From positions 372,001-436,000 of the forward strand of contig NZ_RJWA01000003.1 of NCBI RefSeq assembly GCF_003762835.1: a stretch of DNA of 64,000 bases. The letters run 5' to 3'. Below the pieces are notes generated by a model. That model had not been told where the DNA came from, ran no database searches, and was given only the letters and a program-made list of their open reading frames with translations. The DNA comes from Micromonospora sp. HM5-17 (lineage in GTDB: Bacteria > Actinomycetota > Actinomycetes > Mycobacteriales > Micromonosporaceae). The translations under genes were made by a program, and so were the position numbers. Positions 27,045 through 36,733 of the stretch are shown piece after piece (position 1 is the first letter of the stretch; each line of letters starts with the position of its first letter).

Positions 27045-27866
27045 TTAGTTGATGAACCGCAGGTCGGAGAACCACTCGGCGGAGACCGCCATGATGTAGA
27101 AGTCGGTCAGCGCGAGGGTGCCGAGGGTGATCCAGGCGAGTTGCATGTGCCGGACGTTGAGCTTGGAGACGAACGTCCAGAAGCGGTACCGCACCGGGTG
27201 CTTGGAGAAGTGCTTCAACCGGCCGCCGGTGACGTGTCGGCAGGAGTGGCAGGAGAGGGTGTACGCCCAGAGCATCACCACGTTGCCGACCAGGATCACG
27301 TTGCCGAGCCCGAAGCCGAAGCCCTCCGGGCTGTGGAAGGCGAGGATCGCGTCCCAGGTGTTGATCACCGAGATGATCGCGGCGGCGTAGAACGCGTACC
27401 GGTGCAGGTTCTGGCCGATCAACGGGAACCGGGTCTCCCCGGTGTACCGCTTGTGCCCGTCGGGCACGGCACAGGCCGGCGGCGACAGCCAGAACGACCG
27501 GTAGTACGCCTTGCGGTAGTAGTAGCAGGTCAGCCGGAAGAGCAGCAGCAACGGCAGGCTCAGCGCGGCGTCCGGGATGATCCACCAGCCGGGCAGGACC
27601 CGACCGAAGTGAGCCGCCTCGGGAAGGCAGCGATCGGTGACGCACGGTGAGTAGAACGGGGTCAGGTAGTGGTAGTCGTCGACCCAGTACCACCTGTGCA
27701 TGAACACCCGCACCGTGGCGTAGGTGACCCAGGCGCCGAGTCCAATCACCGTGATCAGCGGAGCGAACCACCAACGGTCGGTACGCAGGGTTTTTGCCGT
27801 GATGGCCGCGCGCTGCCGCACGCTCCCCGGCAGTCCGGCCGGAGGTGGGGCCGTCCTCGTAGTCAT
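27045..27866 (-). CDS. sdhC: Succinate dehydrogenase membrane anchor (Sdh1-type, single polypeptide)
   Basis: A 273-residue protein with five or six membrane segments (FAPLITVIGLGAWVTYATVRVF, IIPDAALSLPLLLLFRLTCYYY, YAFYAAAIISVINTWDAILAFH, ILVGNVVMLWAYTLSCHSCRH, QLAWITLGTLALTDFYIMAVS). Several conserved His residues (for example in HRY, LSCHSCRH and RHMQLAW) could ligate haem. It occupies the anchor position in the sdhCAB order used by Sdh1 in mycobacteria and streptomycetes. Ribosome site GGGAGA is 7 nt before the ATG. Confidence 0.88.
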   Translation of the reverse strand: MTTRTAPPPAGLPGSVRQRAAITAKTLRTDRWWFAPLITVIGLGAWVTYATVRVFMHRWYWVDDYHYLTPFYSPCVTDRCLPEAAHFGRVLPGWWIIPDAALSLPLLLLFRLTCYYYRKAYYRSFWLSPPACAVPDGHKRYTGETRFPLIGQNLHRYAFYAAAIISVINTWDAILAFHSPEGFGFGLGNVILVGNVVMLWAYTLSCHSCRHVTGGRLKHFSKHPVRYRFWTFVSKLNVRHMQLAWITLGTLALTDFYIMAVSAEWFSDLRFIN

Positions 27867-28219
27867 CTATGTCTCCCTGACGGGGCCCGGTCTGGCTGAC
27901 GGGCACTGATGGTGTTTCCGGCGGGGCCGCGCGGGCAGGGGAGGACCCGCAGCCGCGCTACCTGCGTCCGCGTCGGTGCACACGTTACGCCGCACACGGA
28001 CGGGCATCTGCGCAAGGGAGTGTTGCGGGTTTCCCGCCGGTTACGAAAGTCCCGGCACCGGATTCGGGCATAGTTGTGCAGAACTTCACTCCACGTGGCG
28101 ATTCCGCCGCGCTGCACCACCGCGCCGACCGCCGTCACCTGCCCCGCCGTCCCTTGAGGCCGGACCCCTCCGACCCCGCCTCGACGGCGGTCGCGCCGGG
28201 CCTGCCCCGGGTCACCGGG
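27867..28219. other. Intergenic region upstream of sdhC
   Basis: 353 nt lie between sdhC (-) and the end of the next minus-strand gene. I see the sdhC ribosome site, and on the minus strand CAACTAT near 28070, which could be a -10 box. No ORF with coding character, no terminator-strength hairpin and no known riboswitch pattern is evident. Confidence 0.5.
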
Positions 28220-29011
28220 TCACAGGTCGGGGGCGGCGAGCCGCCGGGCGGCGGCGGCACACGACGCCGGCCACCGTTCGAGGCGGTCGGTGACGGGACG
28301 TCCGCGGCGGTCCTCGGGCACGACGAAGAACGCCGGCTCGCCGCCGCTCGCCTGCCGGTCGAGGGCGTCGGCGTAGGCGGCCCGGGCGTCGACCAGTCGC
28401 CGCCACAGCTCGGCGTGGCGCTCCCGCCGGTCCTCGGTGTCGTCCCGGTCGTCTCGCCACCCGGGCATCTGCTCGAGCTCGGCCAGGAACGGGCGAACGG
28501 CGACGTTCTCGTTCCGGATCGCCGTCGCCCGCTGGCGCGGCCCGGACGTCGCACCCGGCGGGGTCAACCGGTTGAGCCGTCGCTCCAGGTCCCGGCAGGC
28601 CGTTGCGGTCCGGCTCCGGGCCCGCTCGACGTCGTCCGAGTGCCGGATGATCCGGCCGACCCCGGCGGCCAGCGCGACGAGGCCGCCGCAGACCAGCAGA
28701 ACGAGGACGACCGTGCCCGCGACGCCGCCGATGATCAGCCGTCGGCGGCGTCCGTCCGAACCGGTTCGGCGTCGGTCCCCCGCGGCGCCGGAAGCCGCCG
28801 TGGCCTCGCCCGCCGCTGGTCCGTCCGGGCCGCCGCTCCGGGCGGCGTCGGGGTCCCCGGCGCCGAGACCGGTGGCGTCGGTCGCACCGGGCGCAGGGTC
28901 GCCGGTGCCCCATCCGGTGGTGCCGGTGGCGTCGGCGGCGCCCCGTCCGGTGGCCTCGGCGTCCGGTCCGGTGGCGTCGCCCGGGATCGGGATGGTGGGG
29001 TCGTCCGTCAC
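28220..29011 (-). CDS. Single-pass membrane protein of unknown function
   Basis: A 263-residue protein from GTG 29011. The first about 90 residues are low-complexity (Gly, Ala, Asp, Thr), rich in repeated DATG-like runs. One membrane segment follows (about 92-116, LIIGGVAGTVVLVLLVCGGLVAL). The outer part (about 120-263) is helical and charged, with two cysteines that could pair (TACRDLERR and PASCAAAARR). The layout resembles anti-sigma or sensor proteins, but no domain is recognised. Confidence 0.75.
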   Translation of the reverse strand: MTDDPTIPIPGDATGPDAEATGRGAADATGTTGWGTGDPAPGATDATGLGAGDPDAARSGGPDGPAAGEATAASGAAGDRRRTGSDGRRRRLIIGGVAGTVVLVLLVCGGLVALAAGVGRIIRHSDDVERARSRTATACRDLERRLNRLTPPGATSGPRQRATAIRNENVAVRPFLAELEQMPGWRDDRDDTEDRRERHAELWRRLVDARAAYADALDRQASGGEPAFFVVPEDRRGRPVTDRLERWPASCAAAARRLAAPDL

Positions 29012-29083
29012 GTCACACAGTCAAGCACCGCCGGTCGAGTACGGCATCCCCGCCCGGTCCACCCTGGAGCACCGGCGGGCCGG

Positions 29084-30472
29084 TCAGCCGGACGCGCCGC
29101 CGGTGAAGTTCCACGACGCCAGCCGCAGCGCCGGCGTCGACCACCAGGCGCTGCTGAAGGTCCACGAGTGCAGGACGGCGTGCCGCCCCACCCCGAGGAC
29201 CGCACCCGGGGCGAGCGCCCGCGGGTACGACTGGGTGAACCGGAGGTTCTGCACGGCGGTGCTGACCTCCCCGTTCTCGACCAGCCACACGCCGTTGCGG
29301 GTGAGCCCGGTGACGACCAGGCTCTTGGGGTCCAGCACCCGGGTGTACCAGAAATCCGTGACGAGCAGGCCGCGTCGTACCCCGGCCACCAGGGCGGCCA
29401 CGTCGGAGTCGAGCGCCGGACCGGAGACCTCGCTCGCCCGGGTCGTGCCGTTCGGCGATTCGGCCGGCAGGAGTCCCAGGTGTAGGGGGATGGCCCCCGC
29501 CACCGTGCCGCCCGGCACGGCGTGACCCGTCGAGGTCGTCCCGGCCCCGGCGGCGGTCCGCCGGTCGTGCACGACCGCGGTGGTGACCCCGTGCTCGACC
29601 AGCGCGAACGGAGCCCGGGGCGTCCCCTCCGCGTCGAACGGGAGCGCCGGGGCGGAGAGCGGGTCGTCGACCAGGGTCACCGCCCGGTCGAACTGTGCGC
29701 TGCCCGGTTCGGCGAACGAGCGCCGCTCGTTGTACGTCTTGCCGTTGAAGCCGTACATCGCGAGGTTCTGCAACAGGTCGGCGACGGCGGTCGGCTCCAA
29801 CACGACCTCGTACCGCCCGGGTGGCAGCTCGACCGGGGCGACGCCGGCCCGCGCCTTCACCGCGGCGCGCGCGCCGAGTACGGCGCCGGAGAAGTCGGCG
29901 AGCCGTACCGAGCCGGACCGGGCGGCGCCGTCGGCACCGTCGCAGCGGGCGATCCCCTCCATCGCCGCCTCGGTGCTGCGGCCGGTCACCGAATGGCCGG
30001 CGGTGTTGGCGAAGGCGGCCTCGCGGCGTCCGGTCCGGCAGTACCCGGCCGCCTCCAGGCCGCCGGTCGCGTCGACGAACGCGCGGACCTGTTCGGCCCG
30101 CTGGTCGGCGGAGGCGGCGGCGGTGGCCTCGTCCCAGTTGCCGGCCCAGTCGGGCACGGTCGGCGGGGTGAGCCCCGGCCAGCCCGGGTCGGGCGGGCTG
30201 TGCCGAGCCGCCGCCACGGTCCGCTCGACCAGGTCGCGCAGCCCGTCGCCGTCGACCACCGTGGACGACCCGCCGGCGGTCCGGCCGTCGAGGTGCAGCC
30301 GTAGCCGGACCGTCGTGCTTCGTTCGGCGACGTTCTGGTGGATGAACGAGTTGGCGAACCGGGTCAGCGCCAGCTCCGCGTCCTCGGCGCTGACCTCCGC
30401 CTCGGCGGCCGGACCGGCGAGCCGCCGGACCAGGTCGACGACCTGGCCGGCGAGGTCGAGTGGCGTCGTCAT
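29084..30472 (-). CDS. tldE: Metalloprotease partner TldE/PmbA
   Basis: A 462-residue protein of the TldE (PmbA) family. TldD and TldE form a heterodimeric protease that cleaves unfolded peptides and matures some ribosomally made peptides such as microcin B17. TldE lacks the zinc site. Family features include VRLRLHLDGRTAGGSSTVV near the N-terminus, the PPGRYEVVLEPTAVADLLQNLA motif in the middle, and GLLVTDFWYTRVLDPKSLVVTGLTRNGVWLVENG near the end. It lies 28 nt after tldD, so the two are one operon. Confidence 0.94.
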   Translation of the reverse strand: MTTPLDLAGQVVDLVRRLAGPAAEAEVSAEDAELALTRFANSFIHQNVAERSTTVRLRLHLDGRTAGGSSTVVDGDGLRDLVERTVAAARHSPPDPGWPGLTPPTVPDWAGNWDEATAAASADQRAEQVRAFVDATGGLEAAGYCRTGRREAAFANTAGHSVTGRSTEAAMEGIARCDGADGAARSGSVRLADFSGAVLGARAAVKARAGVAPVELPPGRYEVVLEPTAVADLLQNLAMYGFNGKTYNERRSFAEPGSAQFDRAVTLVDDPLSAPALPFDAEGTPRAPFALVEHGVTTAVVHDRRTAAGAGTTSTGHAVPGGTVAGAIPLHLGLLPAESPNGTTRASEVSGPALDSDVAALVAGVRRGLLVTDFWYTRVLDPKSLVVTGLTRNGVWLVENGEVSTAVQNLRFTQSYPRALAPGAVLGVGRHAVLHSWTFSSAWWSTPALRLASWNFTGGASG

Positions 30473-30500
30473 CGGCGTGCTCCTTCCGCTCCCCGCTCCC

Positions 30501-31937
30501 TCATCCGCGGACCCCGACCCGGACCTTGGTGAACCGGGCCGGGGCGGCCGGGTGTCCGGTGTGGCCGATCTGTACGGGTTGCCCCTTGCCGCAGTTCGGC
30601 GTTCCCCAGGCGACGATCTCGGAGGAGAGCATGTCCATCGATCGCCAGAAGAGCGGGCCGATTCCGGTGTAGGTCGGGTTGCGGAGCATTCGTCCCCGAC
30701 GGCCGTTCTTGACCTCCCAGCCGATCTCGCAGCCGAACTGGAAGTTGAGCCGCTTGTCGTCGATCGACCATGAACGGTTGACGTCCATCAGGATGCCGTC
30801 GTCGGTGGCGGCGATCATCTCGTCCAGCGTGTGCGGGCCCGGCTCCAGGCCGACGTTGGTCATCCGAACCATCGGCAGCCGGGCCCATCCGTCGGCCCGA
30901 ACGCTGCCGGCGTAGTCGAGGCCGGCGACCGCGGCCGAGTCCCGCCCGGCCAGGGTGCCGACCCAGCGGCCCTCCCGGACCGCGTCCCGTTTCGCCGCCG
31001 GGGTCCCCTCGTCGTCGAAGCCGAAGCTGCCGAGCGCCCCGGGGATGGTCGGGTCGATCGTGATGTTCATCAGTTCGGAGCCGTACCGGAGTGTGCCGAG
31101 TTGGTTCAGGTCGAGCCAGGAGGTGCCGGCAAGAGCGGCCTCCCAGCCGAGGATCCGGTCCAGCTCGATGGCGTGCCCGACCGACTCGTGGATCTGGATT
31201 GCCATCTGCTCGCCGCCGAGGATCAGGGTGGTCTCACCGGCCGGGCAGAGCGGCGCGGTGACCAGCGCGCGGGCCTCCTCGGCGATCCGGGCGGCGTGCG
31301 CGGTGAGGTCGAGTGCCTCGACCAGTTCCCAGCCCTGGGTGCCGTACTGGCCACGGTAGCTGGGGTACGAGCGGCGCTGCGTCTCGCCGTCGCCGATCAC
31401 CGTGGCCGCGATGCCGGCGCCGCACTCCCGGATGTGCTGGTCGATCCGGTGGCCCTCGCTGGAGACGAACCACGTGCGGGTGTCCCAGATCTGGTAGATC
31501 CCCTCGGCCTGGTCGGCGCCGTGCTCCCGGGACAGGGCGGTGGCCCGGACCAGCAGGTCGCCCTTGTCGGCCAGCGGGACCGAGAGCGGGTCGATCTCGC
31601 ACGGGGAGCGCCAGGAGCCGGTGCTGGCCGGCACCGGCAGCAGGTTGCTACCGGGGCCGGGGACCCGGCCGCTGGCCGCCGCGATCCGCGCGGCCCGCTC
31701 GCCGGCCGCCCTGGCCGCCGCCCGGGTCAGCTCCGGTACGGCGTAGAAGCCCCACCCGGAGCCCACCAGCGCCCGTACGCCGAGTCCGGCGCTCTCGTCC
31801 TGGCTGACCGACTCGATGTCGCCGTTGCGGGCCGTCATCGACTCGTAGCGGCGGTGCATCACCCGGACGTCGGCGTACCGGGCCCCGGCGTCGAGGGCCG
31901 CCTCGACCGCCGCCGTCGCCACGTCGAACTCCGCCAT
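30501..31937 (-). CDS. tldD: Zinc metalloprotease TldD
   Basis: A 478-residue catalytic subunit of the TldD/TldE protease. The zinc motif HExxxH is H250, E251 and H254 (QIHESVGHAIELD). The C-terminal half has the family GANMDLNRSW-like stretch (DDGILMDVNRSWSIDDKRLNFQFG). Start ATG 31937 has a GAGGAGGGGG ribosome site. A longer upstream frame has no coding character. No precursor peptide gene is visible next to it, so general peptide turnover is the safe reading. Confidence 0.95.
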   Translation of the reverse strand: MAEFDVATAAVEAALDAGARYADVRVMHRRYESMTARNGDIESVSQDESAGLGVRALVGSGWGFYAVPELTRAAARAAGERAARIAAASGRVPGPGSNLLPVPASTGSWRSPCEIDPLSVPLADKGDLLVRATALSREHGADQAEGIYQIWDTRTWFVSSEGHRIDQHIRECGAGIAATVIGDGETQRRSYPSYRGQYGTQGWELVEALDLTAHAARIAEEARALVTAPLCPAGETTLILGGEQMAIQIHESVGHAIELDRILGWEAALAGTSWLDLNQLGTLRYGSELMNITIDPTIPGALGSFGFDDEGTPAAKRDAVREGRWVGTLAGRDSAAVAGLDYAGSVRADGWARLPMVRMTNVGLEPGPHTLDEMIAATDDGILMDVNRSWSIDDKRLNFQFGCEIGWEVKNGRRGRMLRNPTYTGIGPLFWRSMDMLSSEIVAWGTPNCGKGQPVQIGHTGHPAAPARFTKVRVGVRG

Positions 31938-32198
31938 CGCCCCCTCCTCGCTGCCCGCGGGCGTCGTCGCCGTTCGCCCCACACGCCGCCGCCCCACTCC
32001 CCACACCGACGGCGGCCATGGCGGACCGGCCGGGATGTCCGCGGCCGATCACGGGATGACCTTAGGCGAGAAATCCGCCCCGCGGGGTGGGAGAGGCGGG
32101 GGTCGACAGCGTCCGGTGGTACCGATTTGAATGGGCGATGGCCGTGGGCGGGGTAGGAGACGCGGGGGGTGACGGTCCGACGGCTGACAGATCGGTTC

Positions 32199-32227
32199 TT
32201 GTAGCTTATTTTCACCCTCTGTTATCT
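32199..32227 (+). promoter_or_regulatory. Promoter of the dpp operon
   Basis: TTGTAG (32199-32204), a 17-nt spacer and TTATCT (32222-32227), inside an AT-rich island in the 380-nt gap between tldD and dppD. A second -10-like box, TAGGTT, follows at 32232. The rest of the gap holds the tldD start side and nothing else that I can support. Confidence 0.55.
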
Positions 32228-32317
32228 GATGTAGGTTACCTTCGCCGCTGCCTCGGCCGGGCCGGACCGTCCGGCACGCGGTGTGACCGGCGGCGGGCAG
32301 GGTGAGAGGAGGGCGTC

Positions 32318-33388
32318 GTGGCGGCACCGAAAGCATCCGCGGACACGCCGGCCGACGGCCCGTACCTGCGGGTGCGCGACCTGCGGGTCCGCTTCCGGAC
32401 CGAGGACGGGGTGGTGCGCGCGGTCGACGGGGTCTCGTTCGCCGTCGAGCGTGGTCGCACGCTCGGCATCGTCGGGGAGTCGGGCTCGGGCAAGAGCGTC
32501 ACCAGTCTCGCCGTGCTCGGCCTGCACGATCCCCGGCGTACGGAGGTCAGCGGCGAGATCTGGGTCGGCGGGCGGAACATCGTCGGGCTTCCCGAGGCCG
32601 AGATCCGCAGGCTGCGCGGTCGGGACATAGCGATGATCTTCCAGGATCCGCTCTCCGCGCTGCATCCGTACTATCCCGTCGGGCGGCAGATCGCCGAGGC
32701 GTACCGGATCCACCACCCGGAGGCCAACCGCCACGCGGCCCACCGCCGGGCCGTCGAGATGCTCGACCGGGTCGGCATCCCGCAACCGGCGCGGCGGGCG
32801 GAGCAGTACCCGCACGAGTTCTCCGGCGGCATGCGACAGCGGGCCATGATCGCGATGGCGCTGGTCAACGACCCCGCCCTGCTGATCGCCGACGAGCCGA
32901 CCACCGCGCTGGACGTCACCGTGCAGGCGCAGATCCTCGATCTGCTGGCGGACCTACAGCAGGAGTTCCACTCCGCGATCATCCTGATCACCCACGACCT
33001 GGGGGTGGTCAGCCAGGTCGCGGACGACGTCCTGGTGATGTACGCCGGACGGGCGGTCGAGCACGGCAGCGTCGAGCAGGTGCTGCGCCAGCCGCAGCAC
33101 CCGTACACCTGGGGGCTGCTCTCCAGCGTGCCGTCGCTGCACGGCGACCCGAACGCGGACCTGCTGCCGATCCCCGGCAACCCGCCGAGCCTGATCAACA
33201 TCCCGCCCGGGTGTGCGTTCCACCCCCGGTGCCGGTACGCCGACCACACCGGCACCCGGTCGTACCGGGAGGTCCCCGAACTGCGTCCGGTGGCCGGGAC
33301 CAACCACCTGGTCGCCTGCCACCTGCCGGAGGAGGAGCGGCGGCGGCGCTACGCCGAGGAGATCGCCCGGGTGGGAGTGGCCCGGTGA
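32318..33388 (+). CDS. dppD: Oligopeptide ABC transporter ATP-binding protein (DppD-like)
   Basis: A 356-residue ATPase of the peptide/nickel importer family. Walker A is GESGSGKS (about 60-67), the signature is FSGGMRQR, Walker B is LLIADEP, and the H-loop is LITHDLG. The C-terminal extension with the cluster-like CAFHPRCRY...VACHLPEE is typical of DppD/OppD. The GTG start has GAGGAGGG upstream. It is the first gene of a five-gene operon. Confidence 0.93.
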   Translation: MAAPKASADTPADGPYLRVRDLRVRFRTEDGVVRAVDGVSFAVERGRTLGIVGESGSGKSVTSLAVLGLHDPRRTEVSGEIWVGGRNIVGLPEAEIRRLRGRDIAMIFQDPLSALHPYYPVGRQIAEAYRIHHPEANRHAAHRRAVEMLDRVGIPQPARRAEQYPHEFSGGMRQRAMIAMALVNDPALLIADEPTTALDVTVQAQILDLLADLQQEFHSAIILITHDLGVVSQVADDVLVMYAGRAVEHGSVEQVLRQPQHPYTWGLLSSVPSLHGDPNADLLPIPGNPPSLINIPPGCAFHPRCRYADHTGTRSYREVPELRPVAGTNHLVACHLPEEERRRRYAEEIARVGVAR

Positions 33389-33509
33389 GGACGAGGAACC
33401 GGGTGGGGTGGGCGAGTCCCGCCGCCGCGAGCGAAAGGCGACGCCCGGTGCGGGCGCGGAACGGGCGGGGCGGACGGGCCCCGCGGTCTCGGACGGAGGA
33501 CGGGCTCCG

Positions 33510-34525
<1,016 letters not shown>

Positions 34526-34529
<4 letters not shown>

Positions 34530-35545
34530 GTGCTCCCACCAACCCCGTCGATCGTGACGTTGCCGCGACCCGGCCCGCCGCGGACGACAGGCAGGCGTCC
34601 GACCCACAGCCGGACGCGACGTTCGTCGGCCGCTCGCCGGGGCAGCTCGCCTGGCTGCGGCTGCGTCGGGACAAGGTCGCGCTGGTCAGCGGCGGAGTGC
34701 TGATCTTCTTCATCCTGGTGGCGGCGGCCGCGCCGCTGGTGGAGAAGCTGTACGGCAAGGGTCCGCAGGAGCGGTTCCCGGAGCTGCTGGACCGCAACGG
34801 CTTCCCGCTCGGGTACGCCGGGGTCAGCGGCGAGCACTGGTTCGGCATCCAGCCCGGAAACGGTCGGGACATCTTCATCCAGGTGGTGTACGGCCTGCGT
34901 ACCTCGCTGATGATCGCCTTCACCGCGGCCGTGCTGACCATCGCGCTCGGCGTCGTCGTCGGCATCGTCGCCGGGTACGTCGGCGGGTGGGTCGACGCCG
35001 TGATCACCTGGATCATCGACCTGGCCCTGGCCTTCCCGTTCTACATCTTCTGCTTCGCCTTCGTGCCGTTGGCGGTGAACCAGTTCTACGGCCCGCGGGA
35101 CGAGGTCTCGCCGTGGTTCCGTCCCGGACTGCTGGTGCTGATCTTCGTGATGTTCAACTGGACCACCTCGGCCCGGCTGGTTCGCGGCCAGGTCCTGTCG
35201 CTGCGCGAACGGGAGTTCGTGGAGGCCGCCCGCGCCTCCGGCGCCGGCCTCGGGCACATCCTGTTCCGGCAGCTCCTGCCGAATCTCTGGGCGCCGATCC
35301 TGGTCACCTTCTCGCTGAACGTCCCCGCGCTGATCACCGCCGAGGCGGCCCTCTCCTTCCTCGGGATCGGGGTGCTGGAGCCGACCCCGGACCTCGGCCG
35401 GCTGATCAACGACAGCATCCGGTACCTGCGGGACGTTCCCAGCTTCACCATCGTCGGCGGGACGACGCTGTTCCTGCTGGTGCTGGCGTTCAACCTCTTC
35501 GGTGACTCGTTGCGCGACGCGCTCGACCCGAAGTCGAGCAGGTAG
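34526..35545 (+). CDS. dppC: Oligopeptide ABC transporter permease (DppC-like)
   Basis: A 339-residue permease with six membrane segments. The N-terminal motif is typical of DppC/OppC ([28 protein letters not shown]), and the EAA loop is [26 protein letters not shown] periplasmic insert of about 60 residues lies after the first segment. Coupled by ATGA overlap to dppF. Confidence 0.93.
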
Positions 35546-35556
35546 GGGGCGCGAGA

Positions 35557-36555
35557 ATGCTGCGGTTCCTGGTCAAGAAGCTGCTGCTCGCGCTCACCAC
35601 GCTGATCGCGGTCAGCGTGGTGACCTTCGGCCTCTTCTTCGCCGTACCGAACAACCCGGCCGAGCTGATGTGCGGCGACAGCAAGAACGTCTGCAGCCCG
35701 GAGCGGATCGCGATGATCGAGCGCCGCATGGGGCTGGACAAGCCGATCGTCACCCAGTACGGCGACTTCATGCGCGGCATCTTCGTCGGACGGACGATCG
35801 GCTCGGGCCCGACCGCCCGCGAGTGCCCCGCGCCCTGTCTCGGCTTCTCGTTCCGCAACGACGAGCCGGTGACCGAGATCGTCGCCCGTACCCTGCCGGT
35901 GACCCTGAGCATCGTCTTCGGCGCCGCCGTGGTCTGGCTCGTGTTGGGCGTCTCGATCGGGATGGCCTCGGCGCTACGCCGGGGCACCGCCCTCGACAAG
36001 CTGGCGGTCGGCACCTCGCTGGTCGGCGCCTCGATGCCGATCCTCCTCTTCGGACCGTTGCTGCTGATCGTCCTGGTCTACGAGACCGGACTGTTGACGT
36101 ATCCGCGCTACACCCCGATCACCGAGGACCCCGTGGCCTGGGCGTCGGCGATGATCCTGCCCTGGTTCGCGCTGGGCTTCCTCAACTCCGCGACCTACGC
36201 CCGGCTCTCCCGGGCGCAGATGCTGGAGACGCTCTCCGAGGACTTCATCCGGACGGCCCGGGCCAAGGGCCTGCCGAAGCTCGCGGTGTACGGCCGGCAC
36301 GCGCTGCGGGCGGCGATCACCCCGATCATCACGATCGCCGGGCTGGACCTCGGCGCCTACCTCGGGGGCACCGTCATCACCGAGACCGTCTTCGGGTTCA
36401 CCGGGCTGGGCAAGACCGCGCTCAACGCGGCGCTGAACCTCGACATGCCGATCGTGATGGCCACGGTGCTGCTCGCCGCCGTCTTCGTGGTGACGGCGAA
36501 CGTCCTGGTGGACGTCCTGTACGCGGTGGTCGACCCCCGGGTCCGCCTCGGCTGA
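35557..36555 (+). CDS. dppB: Oligopeptide ABC transporter permease (DppB-like)
   Basis: A 332-residue permease. The start MLRFLVKKLLLALTTLIAVSVVTFGLFF and the EAA loop DFIRTARAKGLPKLAVYGRHALRAAITPIITIAG are characteristic of DppB/OppB. It follows dppC by 11 nt; in many operons the B permease comes first, so the order D-F-C-B-A is less common. A periplasmic loop carries CGDSKNVC and CPAPC. Confidence 0.93.
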   Translation: MLRFLVKKLLLALTTLIAVSVVTFGLFFAVPNNPAELMCGDSKNVCSPERIAMIERRMGLDKPIVTQYGDFMRGIFVGRTIGSGPTARECPAPCLGFSFRNDEPVTEIVARTLPVTLSIVFGAAVVWLVLGVSIGMASALRRGTALDKLAVGTSLVGASMPILLFGPLLLIVLVYETGLLTYPRYTPITEDPVAWASAMILPWFALGFLNSATYARLSRAQMLETLSEDFIRTARAKGLPKLAVYGRHALRAAITPIITIAGLDLGAYLGGTVITETVFGFTGLGKTALNAALNLDMPIVMATVLLAAVFVVTANVLVDVLYAVVDPRVRLG

Positions 36556-36638
36556 CCGGCGGCGCGCGAGCCGACCGCGGCCACACCGGTGTCGACGCCC
36601 GGGACGGAAACGTTGCCCCATCGTTATTGCCAGGAAAC

Positions 36639-36676
36639 TTACCGCCGGGCAAACCTGCGTGAATATTTTCTTCACG
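36639..36676 (+). promoter_or_regulatory. Internal promoter and palindrome upstream of dppA
   Basis: TTACCG (36639-36644), a 17-nt spacer and AATATT (36662-36667) make a possible promoter. CGTGAA (36658-36663) and TTCACG (36671-36676) form a perfect 6-bp inverted repeat across the -10 region, a good position for a repressor. It would let dppA be made in excess over the other subunits, as is usual for binding proteins. Confidence 0.4.
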
Positions 36677-36733
36677 ATTACCAGCCGACCACACGCCCAG
36701 CCAAGCCCGGGAACGAGACCAGGAGGAAGTCCG

